NCBI GenBank assembly: GCA_963210315.1 | Contig: OY723318.1 | Location: forward strand, 496,001 to 560,000 | Direction of reading: 5' to 3' | DNA length: 64,000 nucleotides | Source: Rhynchopus euleeides | Lineage: Eukaryota; Euglenozoa; Diplonemea; Diplonemida; Diplonemidae | Shown: positions 34,797 through 46,722 of the stretch, piece after piece | Layout of the letters: the number at the start of each line of letters is the position of its first letter | Position numbering within the stretch: the stretch's first letter is position 1 | Translations under genes and position numbers: made by a program | The notes under the pieces: generated by a model | The model's input: the letters and a program-made list of their open reading frames with translations, nothing else | What the model was told of the DNA's origin: nothing | Database searches by the model: none

Positions 34797-35035
34797 GCCA
34801 AAATGACCCCACCGCGATCCGCACAGATCCCAAATATTCAGAGGAACAGGGTTTTGAAAAACCTGTAAGTGGGGTCCCGCTGGGTGGGTGGTGTGGGTGG
34901 GTTGATTTCTGGCCTCCCAGTCACATCCTCCCTTCAGAAGTCCCTGAACCAGACCCACATTTCATGGGTGAAACTTGGCACGCACACCACCAAAATGACC
35001 CCACTACGATCCGCACGGAGCTCAAATAATGCAAT
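34797..35035 (+). repeat. Dispersed repeat H, about 1.3 units
   Basis: Contains TGACCCCACCGCGATCCGCA, GGGGTCCCGCTGGGTGGG, ACCAGACCCACATTTCATGG and a second start ACCACCAAAATGACCCCACT. Confidence 0.75.
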
Positions 35036-36103
35036 AACGCCAGTCATGTGCGGCGATGCGATCAGTTTTGAGCCCCCCAAACAGGTGCCTCAGTAGCGCG
35101 TTTTTTTTGTATCCGATTTCGGTCACCAGCCCCCCGGACCCCCAGATTTAGGAAAAGCCCTGCGCCGGAGGAGTGGAGGAGTGGAGGAGTGGAGGAGCTC
35201 AGGGGATAAGATAGGTCTGGTTTTCCGGTTTTCAAAACCAGGGTTTCCCGGTTCCCGGTTTTCTGGAAAAAAAAAAAAAGGTCGGTCTCATTTTTGGCGG
35301 TTTTTTTTGTGACTTTGGGACAGTAAAACAGTCAGAAAAAACGCCATAAAAAAATAGAAAGTGACCCCATCGTGATCCGCACAGAGCCCAAATAGTCCAA
35401 AGAAGGCAGAGAAGCGGAGAAGAAAAAATGGACCTAGCGGGTGGCCCGGTGGGTGGTGATGCCCTCGTCATGCAGGTCTCTTCTGTTTTGAAGGTGCACA
35501 CATGGTGGACTCCAGCCACCATGTCTAAGAGGGAGTCTAAGACTGCAGTCTGTACTGGAGACGGGAGTCTATTTTCCAGCTAGTTTACGCTCAGACTCCC
35601 GCTAGTTGAGACTCATGGGAGACACGGTGTACTCCAGCGGAGGTAGGGTAACCTCCGCTGGAGTTCACCGTGTCGTCTGCCTCTGTGCAGCGTCACTCGG
35701 TGCCATCGAATACATGGCGACAGCCCACCAACTCGAGACAGATCTGCTTGTCTGGAGGGCTGAGACGAGAACACGAACGACTTTCAAGCAGTCTTGAAGG
35801 TCGCCAAGCCTATTGGGGGCAACTAACAGATGAGATTTGTTTGTTGCCTGTCGTCACAGCTAGGTGCCCATCTCCTCGAAAACTCTCGTCTAGGCTCTAC
35901 GTGGCGGAGATCTCGTGGACCCTTTGGCCATGACAAGGTCTGCCGTGCATCCACTCCACCCACAACGCACACCTGTCACGAGTGGTCGCTCCCACGTCCT
36001 CCTCCACCCTGAAGGTTGAACCCTCAAGGACCAGTGATCTCCTGCTGGCCGGGCTGCGATACAGTGAAGCCTTCCTACTTACAAGCGAATCCAGACTGTA
36101 GGG

Positions 36104-36163
36104 AACAGATGTTCACTACCGTGGCCTCCGGTGGCTGGGGGGCTCCGCCCCCCAGACCCCCCT
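36104..36163 (+). repeat. Hairpin module (in hAT-like copy 1)
   Basis: Single unit ACTACCGTGGCCTCCGG then CTGGGGGGC-TCC-GCCCCCCAG and ACCCCCC. Confidence 0.85.
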
Positions 36164-36310
36164 GCGTAAAAACATTGCACCAGACCGGTTTTTTGGCCGA
36201 GAGTCCAAACTTTCAAAGCAGCTGCTGCGCCTGCCCCACCAAGCAGCCTCAGTACGACAGGACGCGCGCAGGCACTGGGCCCTCTCAGATTCTGGGAGGG
36301 TTTGCGCGGG

Positions 36311-36335
36311 TCGCGCGCGCCGAAGGCGCGCGCGA
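36311..36335. repeat. GC hairpin with GAA loop
   Basis: TCGCGCGCGCC-GAA-GGCGCGCGCGA: an 11-bp perfect stem followed by AAAATTTTC. The same structure is in the second hAT-like copy at 49134. Confidence 0.9.
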
Positions 36336-36574
36336 AAAATTTTCAAAACCAGAAAAACCGGAAAACGGCGCCAGAAAAAAAGTCTATCTTATACCCTGGA
36401 GGAGCTCCTCCGGGAAAAAAAATATTTGGGACCTGGCTGCGGAGGAGCCCTTTACAGCAGTCATGAAACCGTTTACCGCACCGTATATTGCCCTCATGAC
36501 GAAAGAGCAACACCAACCGCATGTGACTCTCCACTTTGCTTCGACTGTGGAGCGTACTCGGGGACCAGGCTAAC

Positions 36575-36632
36575 ACATGTTCACTACCGTGGCCTCCGGC
36601 GGCTGGGGGGCTCTGCCCCCCAGACCCCCCTG
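36575..36632 (+). repeat. Hairpin module
   Basis: Single unit outside the hAT-like element, with loop TCT. Confidence 0.8.
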
Positions 36633-37489
36633 TGACATGCATCCCACAGCCAAGTCCTTGTATGCGATCATGACACCTCGGGAAAGAGGTGTCATCTAGG
36701 AACGGAACGCCTCGGCATCCTCCTTCTGGCCAACTCAGATGGAAGCTGTTGCGTCGCATTGCATGCGTGTCGCGTCGCATGTGTGTGACTGTCGTTCGCA
36801 CCCGGCCGCTCAGGATCGTGGTCTCGCGCGCCGAAGGCGCGCGAGAAAAATTTTCAGGGTGGAAAAAAATTTACAGGTCCAAAAAAACGCAAAGAAAAAC
36901 TCCTCCGCACTTTCTGAAAATCCCAAAAGTCGCGAGAACACTGCTCCGCACACTAAAAAAGAAAATGGCTGGGTGCGTGGGCAGCGTTTCTGGCAACCCT
37001 CGGCACCGCATTCACCGCATGCATGGGAGGCCACCGTTTGAAACAAAGAACGCAAACACCCAAAGCCCCTTTCTTTTTTTTATTGTGCCGCCCCAGGGTG
37101 TTCGCTATCTCCCACCTTCCTCGCAGACTGTGGGAGAAAGGGGTAAAATTTCCTCCTCAATTATTTTTTTCGCGCGCGCTTCGCGCGCGCGAAATCATGC
37201 AACATCTGCCCCTTGAACAAATTGCCTCAAGGGTCCAGACCAGGGTACTGTATATGTTTGGCGCAATGGGCCCATTTCGCTGTTCGCGGCTGCAAAATGG
37301 AGCAAATTTTTTGCGGCAATCAATGAGTACTTCGGGAGTTGGCCTTTGACAAAACTGATGTGAACATGTGTATGAGCCTGACTTGAACCCAAAACAGGAT
37401 CACGGACCGTCGACAATACCCGTTCTCGAGAAGGAAGGGCACGGTCACATGCGCTCGTTAGTTCCTGTTGGTCAGACTTCACAGGTCAC
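36633..37489. other. Intergenic segment bounded by two GC hairpins
   Basis: Hairpins lie at 36822-36846 (TCTCGCGCGCC-GAA-GGCGCGCGAGA) and 37169-37193 (TTCGCGCGCGC-TTC-GCGCGCGCGAA), each with an 11-bp stem and next to an A or T run. No gene is recognised. Confidence 0.6.
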
Positions 37490-37549
37490 AGGGGGGTCTG
37501 GGGGGCGGAGCCCCCCAGCCGCCGGAGGCCACGGTAGTGAACATTTGTC
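37490..37549 (-). repeat. Hairpin module, inverted
   Basis: Reads GGGGGGTCTGGGGGGCGGAG then CCCCCCAGCCGCCGGAGGCC on the plus strand, the inverse of the units above. Confidence 0.85.
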
Positions 37550-40500
37550 AGCCTCGTCCCCGACTATGCTCTTGGCTTCGGCCTCCTCTGGCCTTGACCC
37601 TGCTGAGGCCGGCAATAGCTCCACCGATCCCCAGCAGGTTCAGGTCTCGCTTCTTTGGGTTATTTCCGCTCGGTGCGAAGCGGTGGTGGTATCAATTTGT
37701 ACGAGAGGGTGCTGCCCTTCCTTCAGAACCCCTTCACACCCGAGGCAAAACCTTCCGAGGAGGGTGTATGATTTTCCGGATTTTCCTGTTTTTTCCCGAT
37801 TTTCCGAAAAATTTGCCACTGGTTGACACAAGGGCGAATTTCGAGAAAAATCCGAAAATCAGGAAAAATCAGGTTTTTTTCGGATTTCCGGGATGGTCAC
37901 CATACACCCTCCGGAAAAAAATCCGAAATTTTTGGGTCGAAAAAAATTTTTTTTTTCTGACCCGAAAATCTGTGTCTGCGGACTGCCACACTGTGAAAAA
38001 TCGGAAAATTTCCGAAAAAAGTCGAAAATTTTGGCCTTTCCTGGCCTATGTGGTCCCAAAGGGCCCAGGTTGCCCGGATTTTCACCCAAAAACACCCCAA
38101 AAATTTTTCCGCCGCCCTTCGGGCGGCGGATTGGCCGCCTTCGGCGGCGTCGTCGTTTCACAAGGACGTCGGTAAAGCCGAGCCCTTTGTACAACCGTTT
38201 CACTTCGACTTCTTTTCGGCTGTCTGTTTGTTTGCGTTTCCAGTCCCGTGCCTGTCTGTCGTCCGGACGCCCTGTTTTTATGGTTTTCTCCTGTTGCTCC
38301 GTCACGGCGCCTCATGTTCTGGGGTTGCACGTGTTCTTCTCGCTGTTGCGGCGCTGCCTGAAAGAACCCCCGTCCGCCCCTCTCGGCTCCATCTCCGAGT
38401 GCCTACCTCGTTCTGTCCGCTTTCCCTAGGAGGTACAGAGAGACCCCCTCTCCCCGCCGAGCATCTCAGAAGATGCCGTGTCCCGCATCGAAATGTAGTT
38501 GCAGGTGCCCTCGGTTGCGGTGTTGTAGCGCAGTCCGCGCCGGTCGGAGGCCACACGCCACTCTGGAGTGCCTCCCACCGTCTGAGACCCCGGGCCCCCC
38601 ATGGGCTGGGGGGGCCTTCCATCGGCATGGCAATGCCTACCAGGTGTCGGACGCGATTCCGACTGTAAAGTGTCACAGTCTGTGGCTCGTCGATGCCAAG
38701 ATCCTCGTTACGGTCCGATGAAACTGGGTGTTATTCGGAGCCCTACAACTGCAACACGGGAGGCTTGACAACCGGCTCCTGATGCAGGGAACGTATCCTG
38801 CAATTTTATCTGCGTTCATGCAGGCGTTGCCCCGCCTGCAAGGTGACCGTCTTTTGCTGTCCTCAGGTGTACCGTACCCTGAATGGGAACGGGAAGAACG
38901 TTCCTCTCGGGCATGCTACGTTGTCGAAAACTTTGCGATACACGGCCAGCTTCCTCGTGGCCTCATGTTCTTCTGTCCCTTCTGTTGTGATGCGTCTCAT
39001 GGATGTGCCCTGCAGGGCTTCCACACAGTGTCGAGGAGTGATCCTCGCACGGAAAAACAATTGGCTTGGTCTTCCCGCTTTCGGGCTCCCGTCTCCGAGA
39101 GCCCAGCACAGTTTTGAGTCGGACCTGGGATAGCGGTTCGAACGGGAATTTCGGGCCGAACCCTGAAATTCTCCAACACCCCATATCGCACCTGAGACGC
39201 GGCTTCCTTATCTGAGGGGCCGCGTCCAAATACACGGACTTTGCTAAACTGGACCCAACTCCCCACACTCTTTTTTTGGCCATTTTTCCAAAAAATCCCC
39301 CCATTTTTTACAAAATTTTACAGAATTTACAGTTCGTTATACATCCTCCCGAGAAACTTTTTTATTTAATTTCTCCCCCTTGGGAGAAAGGCCGGGGAGA
39401 GAGGTGGGCGAAGGGTTTTCCCAGAATCTTTTTTTTAACGAAATGGGCCCCTATTTCTCCCCGAGCGAACGCCCTGTGCCGCCCTTTTTTTTGTTGCAAA
39501 AACGTAGTTCCCTGCCAGTAATTGTGTGTGTTATGTGTGTCTTGTGTGATGACCACTGCTGACCACTTTCCAACGAAAGTGGGAGAAAAGCTGGCCAATT
39601 TTTTTTTGAAAAATCGTTCAAAATCGTTCAAGCTTTCACAGGCCCTGAGCCACCGCCACCAACCCCACACTCCGCCACAGCAGATGCCCCACCTGATTAG
39701 AGTGTGGGTGTATGCCTGACAGTGGGGATTGCACCAAGAAGCAGGGTGCGCGCTCTGGCGTACTCCCCACTACTGTAGTATTCAAAACTACTGTGGAGGA
39801 TCCTTGAAATCGGTAGTGGACAGTAGCGGACAGTAGCGGACAGGGCGGACATTTCCTTGTGGAAAAAGTGCCCGAAAAAAAAATTCGAAAAGGTCCCCCT
39901 TACAGAATTAGCCTTTTTTCAAAAAATCGGAAAATTTCGGACCGCAATTTGTACCCAAGAAAGTGCCGAATTTTCAGACTTGGTCCGATTTGAACGATTT
40001 CCGTGCCTCTTGCAACCCCCATGAGGGGGGGGCTGCTGTTTCGGGTTCTTCCGGTGGTACATGCTGGGGTGTCAGGACAGGGAATCCTGCTCGCTGTACC
40101 CGGTGATCCCTGACGCAGCCAGGAAGTGGAGAGCCTTGGAACCCTGGTTGAGGCCTGTAACACCCGGCCTTCCTGCCACTTGTGGCATTGTGGAGTGGAG
40201 GTGGTTATGGAGAAGGTTCTCTCTCCGTCCGGTCGAGCACAACCGTCCTCTCCAGCCAGGGGTCATCTACTTTCCAAACAAGGGCCAGGAACATGCTCAA
40301 ACAAACCAATTGATCAGAAAATCTGGCTTGCCGTGGAATCATTGAGCATTGGGGAGTGGTTTGCCCCCTTGCTGCGTATGACATGTCCATTTTTGACGAT
40401 TTTTGGGCAGAATTTGGTGCGTGGGACCTTTCGATTTTCATGATTTTTTCGGAATTTCGTGGGGACCGGTACCCCATTTGAGGGCCAAAAATCTCATTTC

Positions 40501-41215
40501 CGAGGCCTGGGAATGGTCGCAGTGGCCTCAGATGTCCAAAAACGTTCAATTGACCTCTCCTCGAAAAAAAAATCGAAAGGTCCCCCCTACTGGCACCCCG
40601 GATTAGGACATGTCTCTGGGGGTGTCCGGGGGGCATTTTTGGCCCATTTTTGGCTGGGGAAAATGGGCCATTTTTCACGATTTTTCGGTTTTTTGTCCGG
40701 ACCGGCACCGCATTTGAGGGGCAAAAATCTGATTTCCGAGGCCCGGGAATGGTCGCAGTGGCTTCATTTGGCCAAAAACGTTCAATTTACCCTTCTCCAA
40801 AAAAAAATTCGAAAGGGTCCCCCTACAAATCGCCGGTCTTAGGAAATTTTTTTTGGGCACCCAGATTTCAAAAATTTTCAAACTATTTTCTGGACCAAAA
40901 ATCAAACTATTGAGGTCCTGGCCGGACATGTCCGGGGGGGGGGGGGGGTCAAAATTGGATTTCCCGAATTTCCGGGTCCGGACATGTCCGCCCGGACATC
41001 CGGACACCAGAAAATGTCCGCCCGGACATGTCCGGGCGGGAAATTCGGGAAATTTAAATGTCCGGGGGGGGGGGGGGGGGGGTCAAAATTGGACCCGGAC
41101 ATCCGGACACCCGGATTTCCGGGTCCGGGCATGTCCGCCCTGTCCGCCCTGAAACCGCCTAAGGGGCCGGGGGAAATCCAGGAAATTCGGGAAATCCAGG
41201 AATATGAAGAATCCC
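37550..41215. other. Long intergenic stretch, no gene assigned
   Basis: Small GC hairpins lie near 38108-38150. About 50 bp near 39238-39287 recur from 22779. A diverged tandem pair of about 240-bp period lies near 40434 and 40676 (shared ATTTGAGG, GAGGCC-GGGAATGGTCGCAGTGG, AAAAACGTTCAATT). A dense cluster of TCCGGACATGTCCGG words lies at 40918-41150. Frames near 38.4-39.2 kb have even codon composition but no recognisable domain. Confidence 0.45.
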
Positions 41216-41758
41216 CCTGTAAATATTATAATTCAATAATTATTTTGGCCCCCCTCAGGGGGGGCCAATTAACAAAATTTTGTAACAAATAAATTATTTT
41301 GTAAAAATAATATTCTGGCGTCCAGCGGCCCAGTTAACAACTGCCCGTTTTTGTAAAAATAAAACTCTCGCGAGGCTCGAGGATGGGGGTGGGGGAGGTG
41401 CTCCCGGCCAGTCTTATTCGCCTGTACAACGGGTTGCTCTTTCATGTCGACCCTGGCAGGGGACGGGGTTTCCAGGGCTTGAAGAGCAGCGGGCGTCTGC
41501 ATCGGCGCTGCATCAGGCTCAGCCTGGCTGCCTTGGGGCGCGGCTGCTCAGACTCATCGCTCTCGCTTCCGTCATCCCCCTCCTGTCGTGGCACGATGTA
41601 CTCCCGTCTTCCGATGCCCCTCGCCCTCCACGTTCTCCTGTGGTTCCCAGTCAGGTAAAGGACGCTGTAACAAACATGTTAATTTGTAAAAAATAAAAAT
41701 AGAAAACCCCCGCTGCGCGGTGGGGCCAGTTAACAAAATTCGTAATTATTTGTTACAG
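41216..41758. mobile_element. Putative element O, CCTGTAA ends
   Basis: Ends are CCTGTAAATATT and AATTATTTGTTACAGG. Inside each end lies GGCC-rich sequence followed or preceded by AGTTAACAA/TTTGTAAAAATAA words in both orientations. The inverted repeat is imperfect and no target duplication is clear, so this is tentative. Confidence 0.5.
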
Positions 41759-42534
41759 GGGGGGGTCAAATAAACGTACTTAGTTGAATAGTAGTACTTA
41801 GCCGAATAGTAGTACTTATTTTTTTGGGGCTCTGGGGCACGTTGGGCCGTTGAATAGTAGTACTTACTTTTCACCCTTTTTTTGGGGGAAATTTTTCGTT
41901 TTTTTTGAGATTTTCTTTTTGGAGACACACAAATCTGCAAACTTTGGGGCAAGGAATGGGGACAACGGGGTCTATTGGTGCCACTTAGGGGAACCAGGGT
42001 GCACGGGGTCCGTAGAGGGGGGAAGTGACCTACGCTCAAAGATATGTCGTGACGAAGGGAATCGGGGCATCCCCCCTCAGACACATACGGACGGGAAACC
42101 AGCGAACCCGCAAACTCCTGCGGTCCAGAGGCATCAGAACCACTGCTGAAGACCGCAAACCCGGAAACCCGCAAACTCCTGGGGTCCAGAGGCGTCAAAA
42201 TCACTGCTGAAGAGCGGCGCGCATTAAACGACTCCTCATCTACGGCGTCCGCAGTCCCTACCACCAACGAGAAGATGTGGACGGATGGCCCCAGACACAC
42301 CTCACCATAGATGTAGCCTTCGAGGACCAGCTGAGCCCACCCCCCACCCCCCGCAGCCCCCTTCCCTGACGTTGTTTGACATTCTCTCCTGTTGTGCAGC
42401 ACTGATCAACACACGCCCGCAAACCCGCAATCCAACTGCCCAGATTTCACCATCCACCAACAGAGCCAATAGCTTCGGCTGGTGTCCGACATAATGATGA
42501 CGTCCGATGCTTTCATGTGCCTCCTGCTGATGGA
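41759..42534. other. AGTACTTA-motif leader, upstream of the CCHC ORF
   Basis: Begins with four TTGAATAGTAGTACTTA-like words (41778-41870), which recur at 43390-43480 on the far side of the CCHC ORF. This suggests that both belong to one degraded element. A C-rich, pyrimidine-rich tract with AG at about 42402 could be a splice acceptor. Confidence 0.45.
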
Positions 42535-43062
42535 ATGCCTCCTGTTCAAGATATTCGAGGATGGGCCACCGCCATGCGCTCCCCGGCCTTCCTTCAACCA
42601 ACTGGCCCGGGCCAGGGCACGCTGGTAGCCGAGCGCTTGCGGGATATGGGGTACGTGCTGAAGGTGTCGGGTGAGGAGGACGGGTTCGTGAAGAGCTCCC
42701 TTTGTCCGGACCTCACCTTCGCACCAAGCACAGAAACATACCCTGAGGCTGGTGGTGCGGACCTTGAACCTGGGTTGGACGGGAAGGCAAAAGAGAGCAC
42801 AGAGAAGCAGTCCACCCAAAAGAAAGTTGTGTCTCAGCCAACCCAACAGTCAAGCATCTTGGCATGGGCGAAGCCGGTTCGTGTGAACTCTCTCACACAG
42901 ACACAGCCTTCCCAGTCCTCCCAGTCCTCCGAAAAGAAGCGCGCAGCGTCCCCGACCACCCAGACTCCCAACAAACACCGCAGGCTCTGCAAAGGGTGTC
43001 GGAAGCCTGGGCACAACATGCAGACTTGCCCCAGCAAGCCCAAGAACTTGAAGAAGAAGTAA
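42535..43062 (+). CDS. CCHC zinc-knuckle protein, N-terminus uncertain
   Basis: The frame gives 175 residues from the first in-frame ATG. The middle is Ser/Gln/Thr/Lys-rich. The C-terminus holds a zinc knuckle, C-K-G-C-R-K-P-G-H-N-M-Q-T-C (C-x2-C-x4-H-x4-C), within about 10 residues of a Lys-rich end. Terminal knuckles of this 'CxxCxxPGHxxxTC' kind are common in DNA-transposon proteins such as MULEs, and the ORF is bracketed by AGTACTTA-type repeats, so a transposon gene remnant is likely. 'QSSILAWA' in the middle faintly resembles a PCNA-binding motif. The frame is open upstream of the ATG, so the true start, or an upstream exon, is not fixed. Confidence 0.5.
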   Translation: MPPVQDIRGWATAMRSPAFLQPTGPGQGTLVAERLRDMGYVLKVSGEEDGFVKSSLCPDLTFAPSTETYPEAGGADLEPGLDGKAKESTEKQSTQKKVVSQPTQQSSILAWAKPVRVNSLTQTQPSQSSQSSEKKRAASPTTQTPNKHRRLCKGCRKPGHNMQTCPSKPKNLKKK

Positions 43063-43478
43063 GTTGGGGCGTGCTGGTTGTGGCTTGTCTTTTTCACATC
43101 TTTTTTTTAAGCATCAACGCACCAACCAACCACCGACAGTGAAGCTGACAGCTCTGATGAACTGTGTATGCTTTCACTAACTCAACAAGAATGTCAACCA
43201 GGGGGGGGGGCAATACAAATCAAAACGGTACGAAACCAAATGAGGGGCGAGTGGTAGGACGAGAACAGAGCGGATACTCGACCGGAAGGCAGAAGAAGTG
43301 AGAGACGGACGACAGCAGTGACCAGCGCGCCCCTGGTGGACCAAACAGCCCCGCAGAGCCCCTGCAAACAGCGTTTTTAGGAAAAGTTGAATAGACGTAC
43401 TTAGTACGTCTATTCGCTCGCAAACTATTTATTAATTTTCTGGCGAGGTCGATTTAGGCCCGCGCGTTCGCCGAATAG
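43063..43478. other. 3' flank of the CCHC ORF with AGTACGTC palindrome
   Basis: Contains a poly-G run near 43201-43210 and the palindrome GACGTACTTAGTACGTC near 43393-43409, next to GAATAG words. No gene is seen. Confidence 0.45.
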
Positions 43479-43845
43479 TAGTAAACGGGGGTCACAGCTA
43501 TTGTTTACCTAGCTTTATGTAAATAGTAAATGTGCATGTAAATAATAGCTGTAAATAATATTCCATGTAAACAATACATGTAAATAATTTTTTACACACA
43601 TATTGTTTACGTATTTATGCGTTTTTTTTTGCACCTTTACCTACCACCCCAGGGGTGGAGCTTGAAATATGGGGTTGCGGGCTGGATCGGGTCAGATCGG
43701 GTCAGCCAATTTTTTCTCACTGAATGGGTTCCCCCCCGGTTCGTCTCAGAGATCAGTGCTCGGGCCCAGCCTCCCGCGAGGGTACCGGACTGATATGCAG
43801 CCCCGGACGCGCAAGGACTTGGTTACAAGACAAACACATGCCATA

Positions 43846-44073
43846 GGGGGGGTCTGGGGGGCGGAGCCCCCAGCCGCCGGAGGCCACGGTAGTGAACATC
43901 TGTGACTTGCGGGCGTACGGATTCTGTGTGAGTTGGCTGCGTCCTCCTGAGGATATCCGGTCTGTACTCCATTCCCTGATGTAAAGGGCTTGGGTACAAG
44001 ACAGGCACATGCCACAGGGGGGTCTGGGGGGCGGAGCCCCCAGCCGCCGGAGGCCACGGTAGTAAACGTCTGT
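43846..44073 (-). repeat. Paired hairpin module (in K')
   Basis: Units 43846-43902 and 44016-44073 in inverse orientation. The spacer carries TGTGTGAGTTGGCTGCGTCC, the inverse of the spacer in element A. Confidence 0.85.
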
Positions 44074-44496
44074 TGCACGGTACGGGTTGGGCAGCTTCAT
44101 TTGTCCTCTATTGTGACTGTTTGAGGCCTGTGCTCATGTCGCTGGGGTCACTTTGCTCACGAAACGCCTCCTGGTCACCTTGAGACCCCAAGGCGAGGAG
44201 CCAACTTTTCCGGTTTCCCGAAAATCTATATTTTTTTTCTTTTTACCCCTGACCAGGGCATTTTATAGGGGCGAAATCTACGCTCATTTGGGCTTAAATG
44301 TGAGGCGTTCCCCGATTTTTTGGCGGACCCCCCAGCAAGCGAGTCTTGTGGTGAATGGGTCACCTCCCGGTTCCTCTCTCAGGGATCCGTGCTCGGGTCC
44401 AGCCTCGGGTGCCGGAGGTTAGTCCAAAAAATGGATTTCGGGACCGATCTGCCGCAGACCCGGACGTGCAAGGACTTACATACAGGCACATGCCAC

Positions 44497-44742
44497 AGGG
44501 GGGTCTGGGGGGCGGAGCCCCCCAGCCGCCGGAGGCCACGGTAGTGAACATCTGTTCCTTGCAGGTGTACAGATTCTGCATGAGCTGGCTGCGTCCTCCT
44601 GAGGCTACTGAGGGTCTGATGGTCTGCATTCCATTCTCTGACGTAACCTCAAAGGGTTTGGGTACAAGACAGGAAGACAGCACAGGGGGGTCTGGGGGGC
44701 GGTGCCCCCCAGCCGCCGGAGGCCACGGTAGTGAACGTCCGT
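44497..44742 (-). repeat. Paired hairpin module (in L)
   Basis: Units 44497-44556 and 44685-44742 in inverse orientation; the second has GGTG in place of GGAG in its loop region. The spacer has CATGAGCTGGCTGCGTCCTC. Confidence 0.83.
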
Positions 44743-44908
44743 CCCTTCGCGGCCTGCGTTTTCTCGGGGTTTGACAAAGAAACTGGACAGAAAAACGGTC
44801 GGGTAAGTTGCTCGCAGTCTGTGGGCATGAGTCCACTCTCATCTGCGAGGCTGCCCAGCCGCCACCAGTTTTCCACCCCCGGATTTTTCCCGGAAATCTT
44901 TTTTTTAA

Positions 44909-46274
44909 CCCTTTCTGTCCGGGGGGTATTTTTTCGATTTTTGGGAAAATTCGCCTTCCCAAGTAAATTGTCTTCTACTCCACCTTTTTCAACATTTTTT
45001 TTTATCGGGAACTGCGTTTGCGCAGAACGTTGCATTGTTCCGGATTTTTTCCCGAAAAAAAATTTCACATGTGGGCCTCGCCCAAGAAACCAAAAATCGA
45101 GGTGCAAAAAATCCAGAAAAAAATTCGGGGCGGTGTGTGACCGCCCAAAAAATTCGGGTTCTATGGCGTTCTCGAACAGTTCTGCTCCAGCGCAGTTCCC
45201 GATAAAAAAAATGTTGAAAAAGGTGGAGCGGAAGACAATTTACTTGGGAAGGCAGTGGTTTGCACAAGGCAAATATATCAACAGGTGCAAAAACACATGT
45301 TCTGAGGTACCTGACTGTGAGCCACCCCAGCGACCCCGTTAGCCCGTTGGGCACCTGGATCGAGGTAGAACACCCTTCCCTGCCCCTCTGGGGCCATGGA
45401 GGATGTCCGCCCGATGACTGACGGCATCAAATCTCCATCAGAGAATTCCACCATATTTCACTGATGGGTGGCTGGAGGCCGAAATCGGGTGGTGCATCGG
45501 CACAGCCCGTTGGGGCGGATATTCGAGATGCAGAGGTCTGAAAACTGATTTCCCAGATGACATCTGTCGGAAACCTTTCCCTTATCGAAGGAATCGGGCA
45601 AAAAGATGCCTGGGAAAGCTCGATACCTCCCACGCAGGTTCAGGAGGCGGTTTCAAGGGCAAAACCACCGAAAATTCCACCTTGTGATGCAATTTTGTTA
45701 CAGAGCCAAGTTGGTCGGAGTTTCGCTTTTCCGACCAACTCTTGTTGCATTTGAAAGATTCGTCCACCCCGTTTCCACCATAAAAAGAAATCTTGAAAAA
45801 TTCGAAATTCAAATAACTTTGCCTGCATAGGCAAAGTGAAAGCCACTGTAGTGGCCATACCTGCCCAAGACCCTCTGATACCCACCCAGCCCCCCCAGCT
45901 CTCGCGCCTGTGATGGGTCGAAATGTGTTCTGTGGGTCTGCATATCGATGTGTTTTTGCGGAGAATAACCCCAGAGCTTTCCACGATCGGGGGAGTCGAG
46001 CGAAATGGGGCACAAGAACACCTGATATGGTTGACCCGTAAATAGGGGCCGTGAGGGACTACCCAAACCCGAAAATCTCATCTGAGGGTGCAATTGTCCT
46101 CCGGCAGTACGTTGGACGGATCTCCACCTTTCCCATGAACCCTTGCTGCATTTGAAAGGATTGAGCTCCCCCTTTTTACCATACAAAAAAATCTTGAAAA
46201 ATTCGAAGTGCATAATTATTTACTTACGTAAGCAAAGTGCAAAGCCACTGTAGTGGCTTCCCGGACAGAAAGGG
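44909..46274. mobile_element. piggyBac-like element M nested in L
   Basis: Ends CCCTTTCTGTCCGGG and CCCGGACAGAAAGGG are perfect 15-bp inverted repeats flanked by TTAA (44905-44908, 46275-46278). Inside are a roughly 62-bp inverted pair (44954-45016 and 45191-45252) and a diverged direct pair of about 140 bp ending in AAAGCCACTGTAGTGGC (near 45720-45860 and 46110-46256). No transposase is seen. The shared design with the element at 6351 (TTAA, CCCTTT tip, internal direct duplication) is notable. Confidence 0.82.
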
Positions 46275-46722
46275 TTAAATGTGAGGATTGGCCTCACTTT
46301 AGACCCCCTATAAAATGCTCTGCCCCTGACCTGATTTTTTGTGAGGGCCTGCAGAAAATCAGGTCAGCTGACCCGAAAAAACCCCCAAGCTCCACCCCTG
46401 TACCACCCCCCCCGTGTATATGTCACCCCACAGGTGCAAAAATCGGGAGGGGGTGACATAAACACACCTTTTTTAGGTGACATAGCCACGGGGTGGTAGT
46501 TAGTGTAGGTCACACCCCTCCAGGGCCGCCTGGGGGGGGTGACATTGGATTCCAGTGCCTGCGCCTCATGCAGCGAAGGTCCCATTCCGCCGTGTTCAGT
46601 GACATGTGTCGATAGTGTTGGCAGTTCTACGGGCTCTGAGCAACAATGCTCTAAGGAAAACAAGCCACTTGGCCGAGGGGGGCCGGGAGGCAGTTGGCTG
46701 CCGACAAAAAAAAACTCTCCAT

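Larger units (their letters stand above)
35200..36398. mobile_element. hAT-like element, copy 1
   Basis: A 1199-bp element with ends CAGGGGATAAGATAG and the inverse of CAGGGTATAAGATAG. The perfect 8-bp target duplication GAGGAGCT lies at 35192-35199 and 36399-36406. Tips starting CAGGG with 8-bp duplications mark the hAT superfamily. The interior contains GGAGTC/GACTCC words, a small CACGGTGTACTCC foldback, one hairpin module and a GC hairpin. No transposase is seen, so it is non-autonomous. A closely similar copy is at 48029. Confidence 0.92.
44254..46322. mobile_element. hAT-like element L nested in K'
   Basis: Ends CAGGGCATTTTATAGGGG and the inverse of CAGAGCATTTTATAGGGG. The perfect 8-bp target duplication CCCCTGAC lies at 44246-44253 and 46323-46330. 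Paralogue K at 57.3 kb has a single CCCCTGAC here and no L, giving a direct empty-site control. It is itself split by a TTAA-flanked element. No transposase is seen. Confidence 0.93.
43650..46400. mobile_element. hAT-like element K', full nest
   Basis: Ends CAGGGGTGGAGCTTG and CAAGCTCCACCCCTG form a 15-bp perfect inverted repeat. The perfect 8-bp target duplication TACCACCC lies at 43642-43649 and 46401-46408. Its 2751 bp include element L. Without L and its duplication it is about 674 bp, matching paralogue K at 57322 (661 bp). It carries paired hairpin modules and no transposase. Confidence 0.92.

Noticed and set aside
38048..39133. Possible gene between 38.0 and 39.1 kb
   Set aside because: Frames on both strands have fairly even composition, but I found no motif, start context or splice pattern that holds together.
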